Assembly (NCBI RefSeq): GCF_019175385.1
Contig: NC_083344.1
Location: forward strand, 23,934,231 to 23,998,230
Direction: 5' to 3'
DNA length: 64,000 nt
DNA from: Lycium barbarum
Taxonomy: Eukaryota; Streptophyta; Magnoliopsida; Solanales; Solanaceae
This document shows, piece after piece, positions 52,964-64,000 of the stretch. Within the stretch, counting starts at the first letter, position 1. Each line of letters opens with the position of its first letter. The notes beneath the pieces were generated by a model that was not told where the DNA came from, did not search any database, and worked only from the letters and a program-made list of their open reading frames with translations. The position numbers and the translations under genes were made by a program.

Positions 52964-55900
52964 TCTGGGGTCGGAAACAAATTAGGATATCTAGACTTCA
53001 TATCTTCCTCGGCTTCCCAAGTCATCTCTTCTACATTCTTATTCCTCCAGAATACTTTTATGGAAGCTACATCTTTGGTTCGCAACCTACGAACCTGGAA
53101 ATCCAAAATAGCAATAAGGAATTTCTCATATGATAACTGCTCTATAACCTGAACGTCATCCAAGGGTACAACTCTGGAAGGATCCCCGATGCACTTACGA
53201 AGCATGAAGATCTGCACTTTCACCCATATAGGGCCTCATACGGGGCCATCTGGATACTGGAATGGTAGCTATTATTATACGCGAACTCAATGAGCGAAAA
53301 ATGATCATCCCAGCTACCTCCGGATTCTATCACACATACTAGTAGCATATCCTCGAGCGTCTGAATTACACGGTCAGCCTGCCCGTCTGTGTGGGGATGA
53401 AATGTTGTACTAAGGTTCACCTGTGTCCCCAACCCCTTCTGGAGAGATCTCCAAAAGTTAGCCGTAAACTGTGTAGCTCTATCTGAAATAATAGATACTG
53501 GAACACTATGAAGTCTCACTATCTCCTTAATATATAACTTCGCATAATCCTAAGCGGAATATGTAGTCCTGACAGGTATAAAATGTGCTAACTTTTTAAG
53601 TCATTCAACTATCACCCATATCGAATCAAAACTGTGTTGGGAATGAGGTAAGCCTGTAATGAAATCCATATTAATTGCCTCCCATTTACAAGTTAGAATC
53701 TCTATATCCAGCAACAATCCACCAAGCTTCTGATGCTCAACCTTTACCTGCTGACAATTAAGGCATTGGGCCACGAACTCTGCTATATCCTTTTTCATAC
53801 CATTCCACCAGTAAATCTCTCTGATATCATGGTACATCTTCGCTGACCCTAGATGAATAGAGTAGCGGGAATAATAAGCTTCTACCATAATCTGCTGACG
53901 TAACCCTGCAACGTCCGGAACGCACAATCTTCCCCGATACCTCAGAACTCCGTCTCCAAAAATCTCAAAGGGTGACTTTTTTCTGTGGGGCTGTCTCCCT
54001 GTACTTAATCAAAGAATGATCCTCATACTGGTGTTCCTTAACATCAGCTACCAAGGATGATGTCGTTGTATCATAAACTATGACTCCTGCATTACCTGAG
54101 TTCAATAATCAAACTCCTAGGCTGGCTAATTGATGAAGCTCGTGAGCTAACTCCTTTTTCTCTGATCGTAAGTAAAAAAAATATTACCCATAGATCTGTG
54201 GCTAAGGGCATCGGCTACTACATTCTTCTTCCCTGGATGGTATAGAATATCAACATCATAATCCTGTAACAGCTCCAATCATCGCCTCTGACATAAATTC
54301 ATCTTTTTCTGCTTAAAGATATACTGAAGGCTCTTATGATCTATGTAAACAACAACTTCAACGCCTTATAAATAATGTCTCTAAATCATAAGTTCATGAA
54401 TCATCGAAGCGAACTCTAAGTCATGGGTCAGATAGTTCTTCTCGTGCTTCATTAGACGCATTAAAGCATAAGCGATAACCTTACCGTGCTACATCAACAC
54501 ACAACCCAATCTGACACCCGAGGCTTCACAATAGATAGTATAAGCCTCTGATCCGTCTAGAAGTGCCAAAACTGGTGCTAAAGTAAGTCTGTTCTTCAAC
54601 TCTTGAAAACTCAGCTCACAAGCATCTATCCACTGGGACTTGGCTGCCTTCTGAGTCAGCTTCATTAGTGATGCTGAAAGAGAGGAGAAGCCCTCTACAA
54701 ATCTCCTGTAATATCCTGCCAACCTCAGAAAACTATGAACCTCTATTGGTGTCGTGGGTCTAGGCCAAGTCTTCACGGCCTCTATCTTTTGAGTGTCGAC
54801 CGTGAGGCCTTCATCAGATACAATATGTCCGAGGAAAGCCACGGAGTTCAACCAGAATTCACATTTAGCGAACTTCGCATACAACTTCTTATCCTGATGA
54901 ACCCTGAGCACAACATGCAAATGATATGCATGCTCAACCTCTGATCAAGAGTAGACTAGAATATCATCGATAAACACAATCACAAACAGATCTAAGAAGG
55001 TTCTAAACACGCTGTTCATCAAATCTATAAATACTGCTGGTGTATTGGTTACCCAAAAGACATCACAGGAAACTCGAATTGACCATATCTGGTCCTGAAT
55101 GCTGTCTTTGGAATATCTTTTTCTCTGACCCTGACCTGATGATAACCTGATCTCAAGTCTATTTTCGAAAAGCATCTGGCACCCTACAACTGATCAAACA
55201 AATAATCTATCCTCGGGAACGGATACTTGTTCTTTATCGTCACCTTATTCAGCTGTCGGTAGTATATAAACATCCGCAATGAGCCATCTTTCTTTCTTAC
55301 AAATAACACTGGTACTCCCCACGGTGACATACTAGGCCTATTAAAGCCCTTCTCGAGCAAATCTTTCAACTGCCCTTTCAGTTTCTTCAACTCAGTAGGG
55401 GTCATCCTACAAGGAGGAATAGATATAGGCTGAGTATCTAGTACTACATTGATAGCAAAGTCAATCTCCCGCTCTGGCAGAATGGCTGGAAGCTCGTCTG
55501 GAAATACATCTGGGAATTCATTAACCACTGGAACAGACAGAAGGGTCGGTGGTTTTGCTTCTGCATTCTGGACTCGAACAATCTGATAAATACAACCCTT
55601 ACCGATAATCTTCCTTGCCTTGAGATAGGAAATGAACCTACCTTTCAACGAAGCTGTATTACCTTTCCACTCCAGAACTGCCTCTCCTTGAAACTGAAAC
55701 CGAACCATCTTTGTTCTGTAATCAACGTTAGCATAACAAGAAGCCAACTAGTCCATACCCATAATAACATCAAAGTTTACCATGTCCAACTCAATCAAGT
55801 CTCCTACGGTGTAACAATTACTGACTATAACTACACAATTTCTGTATACTTATCTAGCTATCACCAGGTGTAGATACCTCAAAAGGTCTAAACTTTTCAT

Positions 55901-56051
55901 GTTTTATCCCAAACTTACCAGCAATAAAAGGATTGACATATGATAAATTAGAACCTAGGTCTATCAATGCATATACGTCATGGGAGAAGACTGAATATAC
56001 TTGTAACAACAACAGGTGAGGACTCGAGATCCTGCCGACCAACCAATGCAT
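52964..56051 (-). pseudogene. G pol: protease to chromodomain, heavily broken
   Basis: Minus-strand remnants in order: protease YALIDLGSNLSYVN (DLG); RT with FSKIDL-like and FIDDILVYS motifs (55747 to 54945, frameshift near 55180); RNase H (to about 54300); integrase from 53927 with first zinc His lost (EAYYSRYS), [17 protein letters not shown] and IEFAYNNS. Near 53210 a deletion joins KCRS directly to [10 protein letters not shown], removing roughly 130 residues including the GPY segment. The chromodomain (DFQVRRLRTK, VEEMTWEAEED) remains. The end is restored only by joining across C to 13817. Confidence 0.88.
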
Positions 56052-57323
56052 AGATGCGGTTCTGAGGACTACTCGAGCTAGATTCTCTACTCTGCCTCTA
56101 CCACAACCGGCTACTGTCTAAGAACCCTGCCCAGGAGGGCGTAACGATGATAAAGAACCAGCTGCGGATCCTGACGGCTGAACTACACCTCTACCACCTC
56201 TCGACGGACAATCTTGCATAATATAGCCTTGATGACCATAAGTATAACACATATCTGAACCCAAACAAAACTGTCCGGCATGCAACATACCACACTGAGC
56301 GCATCATGGCAGAGATGGTCTTATCTGACTGGAATCACCTTTGAACTGGGAACCAAAAGCCCTGGAACTCTGGCGTGACCCAGAATAAGTGGGTCAGTCA
56401 AACCTCGATCTTGGAAACTGTAAAGGTGCACTAGCCGCTGAATAGGCTAGACGCCTACGAAACTGCTGTTTGTGACCACCCTGGTTCTTGCCAAATGAAC
56501 CAGAAGATTTAGCTCTCTCACTCTGGCCCCTATCACGGTCTTGATCAACTCACTGATGTTGCTTCCCCTACTCTAGGCCCTGAGCACATGCCCGAATACG
56601 ATAGATATCCATACCCTCCTGAAGTAAAGCCGTCATGCCATCATTAATCAAATGCGGCCCAAGTCCAATCACGAACAGGTGTACCCGATCCTCCATCTCA
56701 GCTACAATTGTGGGAGCATATCTGGCTAGGGAGTTAAGTGAAGACTGTACTCCCGAACACTCATATTCTCTTGGCGTAGATTTGAAAATCTATCTACTCG
56801 AGCCCGTCGGGTCTGTGCTGGAAAATAATGTCGAAGGAAAGCCTCTATGAACTCCTGCCACACAGCTGGAGGTGCATTAGTCCCTTTGGACAACTCCGAA
56901 GTCTCATACCACTAGATGACAACATCCTGCAAACGGTAGGAAGTCAACTCTACTGACTCAGTATCAGAAGCATGGATTACCCTCAATGTCCTCTGTATCT
57001 AATCTAAGAAATTCCTGCGGGTCCTCGTCTGGTTTTGATCCTGTAAATACTGGAGGGTCAAACTTGATGAAGTCTCAAACCCTGGTACTAAAAGCCCTGT
57101 CAGCATAACCAGTACCCATACCCTGACGCTGGGCCTGGGCGGCCTCCAACTGAGTCAATAACCGAATGGAATCGCGCATCTCCTAGCCGGGTTGAGGATG
57201 CTGTAGCTACATCCCATTTGGGCCCTTCTGGAATGGAAGGGTTCTGGGAAGGTCGAGATGGGGCCTAACTTTGGGACTCACCCAAGCTCATATCTCTGGT
57301 TGCACCCGACTGGTATCCTCATC
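56052..57323 (-). pseudogene. G gag, decayed and cut by H
   Basis: Minus-strand capsid core fragments are readable (IHASDTESVELTSYRL, WYETSELSKG, FLRHYFPAQTRRAR) with many stops and shifts. The second zinc knuckle reads CYTYGHQGYIMQDC, having lost one Cys and the His. The N-terminal part stops at 57323 where H begins; the first codons lie beyond H, outside the window. Confidence 0.8.
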
Positions 57324-58061
57324 TGTCACAACCCAAACCGAAAGGCCGCAACAGGCACCCGGGCCTTACCTGTCGAGCACCACACTAACATACATCAATG
57401 ACCATACTAACATACCTAGGTGGGCTAAGAGGGCCTTAATAAAACAATCCAAGTAAAACATAAAGAGTACTAAACAAAGAACAACCCCAAAATGATATAC
57501 ATGATATACACGGGCCTACAAGGCCGACATAAACATCCATATTTCAATTCGTAGGCCGATAAGGCCAAACAAACATCTATATACATGACATCTATCTAGA
57601 AGCCTCTAAAGAGTACATAAACATTATAAGGTCGAGACAGGGCCCCGCCATATCCATAAACATGTGTACATAAGTAGACTGACTCACAAGGGCAACTCCG
57701 GAGCAAATGGAGTGCAACAACACCTTCTGTTGAGCTGGCAACCTACTGGGAGTACCGTCAACCTGTCTATCGGGACCTACGGGCATAAAACATAGCATCC
57801 TCATGCAAAGGGACGCCAGTACAAATAAAGTAACGAGTATGTAAGGCAGGAAAGTAACATAGGAAATATATGACAGTAATATGAGATAAAAGGAATCAAC
57901 CTGTACTTCTGAAATACCTGGGAGGGATATGATATGCATAAGTATTGTATATATGCGTATATAATGTCGTTCATACATATATATGCGTATATAACGCCAT
58001 CAAACCTCTATGGGCATCATCATCATGGCCAACTGATTAGTGTTGCGTATATAACACCGTC

Positions 58062-58063
<2 letters not shown>

Positions 58064-58110
<47 letters not shown>
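58064..58110. repeat. (TA)n microsatellite, H LTR
   Basis: About 47 bases of alternating TA. Confidence 0.9.
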
Positions 58111-58111
<1 letters not shown>

Positions 58112-58153
58112 GTATATAACACCATCGGCCTCTGTGGGCATTATTATCATAGT

Positions 58154-58156
<3 letters not shown>

Positions 58157-58222
<66 letters not shown>
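58157..58222. repeat. (AT)n microsatellite, H LTR
   Basis: About 66 bases of alternating AT, 47 bases after the previous run. Confidence 0.9.
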
Positions 58223-58225
<3 letters not shown>

Positions 58226-59506
58226 GCATAAGTATGATTAAGAGTACATTCTGAGTCGGTCAGAATGACGTAAGGTCGTTGCACCTCCGAACTATGTTAT
58301 GAGACTAACATCATCATCATTAGATGACTTCATGAGACATATGAATCATATGAATAGACTTACTGAGAATAACACTATGAAGACATGAATCAACATGAAC
58401 ATCTCTAGCTAGTAAGAGCGATATTGTTATGGCATAGCATTTCAGTTACGTGTTGTTTCATAGGATCATGCCGAAGGAAGAAGGGTTAGCCTTAATATAC
58501 CTTTGTCCTTAGCTTAATAGTCCAACTTCTATCTTTCGTAGCCTTTCGATCTACAATAAGGGTAATAAAACTCATGATCAACACTCTTACAGAGCTTAAA
58601 ACATACTTCTAAGTTAGTAACTCGTTTATAGAAATTTAGGTAGCATTTCCCCTATAATTTTCGTCTCCCATCTATGCAAAACTAGTTCAACAAGAACAAG
58701 AACATTATAAACAACATCATATACAGGTTCTTCTATCAACGACCATTTGATATAGAGCTTAGAAGCTCAAACGATAGCCCCCACACACAAGCTCCTCAAC
58801 ATAACACCTTAATCACAAGTTTACATGTTCGCTCTATCACAAAACTTAACCAACACCTAGATAAGTTTAAGCACAAGAAAGAGAAGGTTTAAATTACCTT
58901 AAACAATCAGAATAACTTTACTCCAAAGCTTCTATCAACTTACAACAACCCTCAGCCACACTACATCATCGTAGAAGAACTTTCCTTGATGTCTACCATA
59001 CATTGATGGTGGATTTGAGTTAGTTGACCTTTGATTCCTTCTTGAATCCTAAAGATATAACAGGGAGGTATGGAGGAGTATTAGGACTAAGTTTGGTCAA
59101 ATTATGACAATAAATGAAGCTTACACCGTATTTAAAAGCCCAAAGGTCGGCCACCACCTACCGTATTTGCGATGTAGATGCCATATGCGGCCGCATCTGC
59201 TAGGGCATTTCAAAGCAGAGAATTTTCTTAACTAGGGCATTTCAAAGCAGAGAATTTGCCTAACTTTTCCTTCCATCTGCACCCTAATACGTGGGTCAAA
59301 CCCATTTTGCAACGCATAAGGCCCCTCCTACACTATTGAACTTCGTCGAAATTTGATTCCTTCGATTCGATTAACCACTAACCTTTATGACATATAATTA
59401 ACACTTGTTATAGACCTTCCTTGACCTTACAGGGATTTTATGGTTTCTTCGGGCTTACGTTAGTCTACTTACAATACGAATGACATGGAAAATCCGAGGT
59501 GTAACA

Positions 59507-59542
59507 TCCTTCCCCCATTAAGAACATTCGTCCTCAAATGTA
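59507..59542 (-). promoter_or_regulatory. H polypurine tract and inverted repeat
   Basis: In sense an AACATTTGAGGACGAATGTT-like repeat (59523-59542, one arm degraded), then CTTAATGGGGGAAGGA and the LTR. Confidence 0.8.
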
Positions 59543-62500
59543 GGGGCGTATAGGGGTAACCACTGGTCCGTAGTGTCTTGAGATATTTCTATAAAGTTCC
59601 CTTCATCAGTGAGATTAACTGAACTATATAGTCATTTAGCTTCTTCCGTATGAAAGTGCTATCTCTAATAATTTGGACTTCGTTTCTTCATTTGCTCCCT
59701 ATGCACTTGCTTTCATAATCTCGATAGATCATAGAACTCTTACTGAGCATTATGGACTTGTAGTTTTATTTATAGCTACTGGAATCTTCTCATACGCTCG
59801 ACCCTCAATTATTTATATATATCCTCTGGTGCATTTCTTCAATATCCAAAGTGTTGAAATCAGGCGAATGCATCCTGCTTTTAAGGGTAATCTTCATCGA
59901 CCTCTCCTCTGAATGGTCCAGCGTGGATCTATACGTTTCTTGATTAGGTTGTCTTACTAAAACTTTATACTCTTTATGCGTAACCTTGTTGTTAATCCAA
60001 AATTTTTTGGAGCCTCGCCTTTGTGTGCTAGTTTTTCCATGACTTGCTACACTAAATTAGGTAGAACAGTCCCATCTTTTTAGCTATCGGGTAGTGAATC
60101 TCCATCTCTGTTTGTATCATGTGATCCATGTCACGCTCATATATGTATGGATAGTACGATAATGTGTTAACTGGATAGATGATAAATGGCCTTTCATTTC
60201 TTTGTAAAATCTGGAATTCCTGCCGATCTTTTGGTTTATACGTTTGACTTAACCATCCATCTATAAGTTTGTTTTACAAGCCACCTATACATCCTAGTCA
60301 TTATCTCCGACTTACTTTCTGCATCTCCTTATTTCGCATACCCTTAGTAACAAGTTTGGTAATAGTAAGTGGGTTTTCATCGCCTATTCCGGGTCATTCA
60401 TATAAAGTCGTACATCCGGACTTGTAATGAATTTCATATTAATCTTGCTTCATTACCATGTCGAGATCCCTAGATTCTGTGTTAACCCATTGAGTTCTTG
60501 AAATCCTATCTTGGCTACTCAAGACTTGAAATACTAAGTTGCGAGCTCTACAGTGGCTCTTTTCATATAGTCCTACCGATGTACTCCTTTTAATATCATG
60601 GTCTCCCTTCGGCATAGAATAATATGAACAATGGATCCTTTCCATCATTTCCCTTTCATAATAAAACACGCAATTGATCTTGTTACCACGAGACCCTTTC
60701 TAATGAACTTCAGAGGCTGTAATTTCCTTGTTGCCGAATACTTCTCTGGACTCCCCTTCAACCGGAAACCTTTGTGTCAACATTCATCCTTCCTTAGTTG
60801 TAAGGGATGTCTCCATCATATCACAAGATATTGTAGCCTCAACATCTAAGTCCATCAAGTAGGTTCCCGTACCCATTAATAGGAGTAGACCTGCGGTCAA
60901 TCCCTTTTCTCCCCTGAGATTAACCCTTTACCAAACTACTCGCGACTTAACGATTATACGCATTCACCATGCTATTAATTTTCTCGTTTCCATCTAAGTG
61001 TGACAAGTTATCTTGTGTGAAGAGATACTTCTCTTTATTTCTCTTTTTGTATTGTCTGTTACCACCGGTCGCCTATTTAGATTCATCTTATTACCTTCTG
61101 TTTGCAGCTCAAATCTAGTCCTCTCACGATCTGGATTCCTTGTATATGAGATCTGGATATCATCTATTGACTCCCACTTTCAAGTTACCATACATGTTCA
61201 TTGTATTCTGCTATAGGTTATTCTAGATTATAAAAGAACCATCGTCGTGTATTAACTTAACTTTCTTCTACTTCTGTCCTCCTCTTGTCAATCCCAAGTC
61301 ATATCCTCACTGTCAACTTTATTATTTCTATTATGATGGTTTCTTCCTCAAGCTTTCCTTGAATATTGTACTTACTCCTTTTCCATTTATGTCATCTCGG
61401 CTAATCCTCAAGGTCGCAATTTCATTGTTTTAAGACTAAGTCGGAACGACTATACTATTTGGATATTTCCATAGTCCATCTTGAACTTCATGTACAATCT
61501 ATCAGATCCTTTTCCAATTACTTATGGATTGATCCGCCATTCTTCCTTTATCTTTCAATCTCATGCAATTTCCCTTTTGATTCATATTTCCCAACTTTAA
61601 CTCGTTACTCGCGTCATTTCTATGTATAGAGTGATCAGTCACGCCTGTTGTCAATTCATCTCTTCCCCTTATCGTTTGTACCTATGCATTACCTTAACGT
61701 TGCTTCTAATCCTTTCCATCACCATCTTTCCATCTTTGCGTTGTTAAACAAAGCGTGCTTTTGACCTTGTACTTTATTATCTAATCTCCCCTCATAGGAC
61801 AATGGATCAATGTTCCATGTTCACAATCCTACTCGCCTCTCCGCGTTTCATAGGTCTATATTCTTGGTAGCTTACAATCGATCTATGAGTAACCTTTCTT
61901 CCTCTAAGATAATTCATTAGGGTTCATATGTACATAGAGGGTCATTTATTCTTGCGGTCATACTAATTCTCAACAAGTTTAACTTTTCGTCAAAGAGGTC
62001 TTTATAAGTTTCTCCCAGGGCTCTCCTTCCACTAATCGTCTTCCTCATTTTCCTTGTTCACTCATCCGATCACTGTAATACTAGCTAATGCAAGAGTCCT
62101 TCAACGTTCTAGTCAAAATCTTAATTCAAGTTCATCCTAAATCATCTGCCGGTGTCGACATCTTTTAGGTACATAATTAAATGACCTCCTGGTAGGACTC
62201 CTTCAGATTACTAATTCATCCCTAATGAAAAACGTACCTCACATTACTTATAGCCTCAAACTTACTCACCTCCCATCCTTCCTTGCTTCTGAATTTTATC
62301 ATACTTCTGTGTCAACTTATCCTCTAATGAACTCCCCCACTTCATACTTAACGCCTTCCTTGATTTCATCTCTACCTTTCACGATTCTTTGCTCCTTATC
62401 TTATTCAGAATGGTCTTAACTAAACATTTTCTCATTTTCTCCCTTAGACGCTCACTTGTTACATTACCTGCTCGATAACCTTGGAGTTATAAAACTTCCT

Positions 62501-63150
62501 GGAAGATATCTTTCGTATCCTGGCCTCATCATCCACCTTATACATCCCCTTGTGACAGTCCATAATTCTAATGACTTAGTATTTATATAATTGCATAACG
62601 ACTCTGTCAATAGTGGACTAGGGATAATAAAACTTCCTATCAACCTATAACTCATTGAATTGCATATGCCGTCCTCTAGCCTTTTCCGTCCATTTGATCC
62701 ATTAATGCTAAATAATACAATTACTCCCGTAAGAATCTTGCAATTTCATATCGTATTATCGTAGACGCTAAACACCGTAATCCTGATAATCTATACGTTT
62801 TTCCTATTTCATCATTTCTACTTCACATTTAGATTGCAACCATTCACATAAATAAAACTTAATTGCCACACTAGAACATATCTGTATCCTTCCCATAACC
62901 CTCTGTATAAAGAAAACACAACTCCTATCTAAACATACCATTACCTAATTGATCGAGCACCTCTCACTTTGCCAACCAAACACAATATAAACGTGGTCTC
63001 TTACTATCATCCGACTCAAAATCCTATCTAAGTCTCCTCTTCTAGCCTTACCCCTTCCTTTTAGCTTATCGACAGTTCTTTAAAAGTTATCACGACAATA
63101 TAACTTATAATATATCAACACCTCTCCCAAACGTATGTAAAGATTTTTCT
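59543..63150 (-). mobile_element. H internal region, pol decayed beyond recognition
   Basis: About 3.6 kb that should hold pol. No RT, RNase H or catalytic integrase motif is readable in any frame. The one coding echo is near 60530-60650 (minus), where HCSYYSMPKG, HDIKR and GLYEKSHCRARNLVFQV recall the integrase zinc region across frameshifts. The plus strand is markedly pyrimidine-rich, so the sense strand is purine-rich like A's filler. Frames of 60-90 codons on either strand lack homology I can name. Confidence 0.6.
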
Positions 63151-63863
63151 CAAAATAGTAAGTGTACCTGCCATCATCGCTCATTTTCTTGTAGTATCAG
63201 TAGCGGGGGTTCTCCCGCTACTCCTATCCTGATTCCCTCGATTCAAACTAGGGCATCTCCAAATTTGGTGCCACTGGCTTCCGCACCAAAAGCAACCCCC
63301 GTCATTCATACAATAAAGCCCAGCATGTGCCTAGTCGCACTGTCTCTAGAGTGGTCTCTTTGGACCTGCATCACCCTGGTCCTGATGTCCTGACGTACCT
63401 TAATTTTGCCACAGCCCTACCTGAGAGCCCTGATCTGGTACAAGCTGGGGAAATAATCTAGTCTGTGGTCTTCTTATTTGCAGCCTGATGTTGCTCGAGG
63501 ATTCTATGTAAGTACCCACTATTCTAACCCTCCTGATCTGGCTATTACCCTCGTCTAGATAATGTTCTATAGGTACTGGCGAGTCCTGATTAATAGATGC
63601 CCAAGACTATGTACTTCTCAACACCTCAGAGGACTCCACATCCTCAAGTACTCAATCATGGTATGGATACAGAGAACCCCACATCCTTTCTTCCTGTGTA
63701 ACATTACCGGGACCCCGAATGATGACTCATCTCGGATCTCAAACAGATCAGTCTTAATAGTAGCTGTAATCTCGAATGTGTCCTCCTATATGGAGTAACT
63801 TACTCCCACTCCCGTTACCATCTTAGCACCTAAATCATCTGTAGTCCTTCCTGTAGAAGTCAT
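63151..63863 (-). pseudogene. H gag remnant with zinc knuckles, no capsid core
   Basis: An ATG at 63863 opens MTSTGRTTDDLGAK, soon stopped. Further on, a tail (LVPDQGSQVG, HQDQGDAGP) leads to two knuckles: the degraded first (AHAGLYC context) and a complete CFWCGSQWHQIWRC, which is CX2CX4HX4C. Only about 550 bp separate the start from the knuckles, against about 1.1 kb in D. None of the capsid signatures (WYE, FLRHY, LARYAP) is present, so the capsid core has been deleted or replaced. Confidence 0.6.
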
Positions 63864-64000
63864 TTCCTGACTACAAATAAACAATGGTCAGGGTTAAGAA
63901 TTCCATATCCTATGACTCGATTCTACAACACGAACTAAATCAGAAGGAAAAGTAACCATTCTAAATGCCCTGCAACCTCCTGTTTATATGTGTGGCGTGC
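63864..64000 (-). promoter_or_regulatory. H 5' leader, cut by window end
   Basis: In sense GCACGCCACACATATAAACA matches the leader downstream of the palindromic-loop hairpin in D. The primer site and 5' LTR lie just beyond 64000. Confidence 0.65.

Larger units (their letters stand above)
57324..59506 (-). repeat. H 3' LTR
   Basis: In sense it begins TGTTACACCTCGGATTTTCC at 59506 and ends GGGTTGTGACA at 57324, 2183 bp. Left flank TCATC should be a target duplication copy; the partner is off the window. It holds GGCCTTATCGGCC and GTCGGCCTTGTAGGCC motifs, a weakened double hairpin (about 57785-57845) with an MPVGPDRQVDGTPS frame, and two TA microsatellites. No gene. Confidence 0.88.

Overview
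The window is plant nuclear heterochromatin and holds no recognisable host gene. Every stretch can be assigned to long-terminal-repeat (LTR) retrotransposons of the Ty3/gypsy chromovirus class. They best fit the Tekay/Del lineage: LTRs of 2.2-3.7 kb, a primer site matching initiator-Met tRNA, Gag with paired zinc knuckles, protease-RT-RNase H-integrase order, and a C-terminal chromodomain next to a G-rich polypurine tract. The overall look suggests a eudicot with a large genome, probably Solanaceae; that placement is recognition, not proof.

The layout is one nested stack, reconstructed from LTR ends, 5-bp target duplications and reading frames that resume across inserts. G is the oldest element: minus strand, LTR pieces at 1-97 and 12107-13575, internal pieces at 13576-13817 and 52964-57323. 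A (98-12106, plus, duplication AGGAC) sits in G's 3' LTR. C (13818-52963, plus, TCTGG) sits at G's pol end. H (57324 to beyond 64000, minus) sits in G's gag. C was then hit by D (19612-29620, minus, AGGAG), solo LTR I (30326-33150), solo LTR E (35362-38102, GATGT) and solo LTR F (38378-38421 plus 49713-52085, minus). F received B (38422-49712, plus, GCTAC), whose two LTRs are nearly identical, so it is the youngest.

No element is intact. A lacks gag and has a broken pol. B has an almost continuous pol but stops and frameshifts in gag and at the RT/RNase H junction. C and G are riddled with stops. D is a near-complete gag-pol frame broken by about six in-frame stops and one frameshift. H is decayed, with a Gag remnant lacking the capsid core.

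The most interesting signals are non-coding and recur across families whose LTRs otherwise differ: (1) two adjacent hairpins about 370-600 bp before the LTR 3' end, with compensating stem changes; (2) directly after them, a 12-15 codon ORF beginning MPAG and usually containing DP near its stop; (3) a leader hairpin about 55-80 nt after the primer site whose loop is a self-complementary hexamer (GTGCAC or GCGCGC), like a retroviral dimerisation site; (4) a perfect 8-bp inverted repeat just before the polypurine tract; (5) clusters of the palindrome TACGGWCCGTA in several LTR families.
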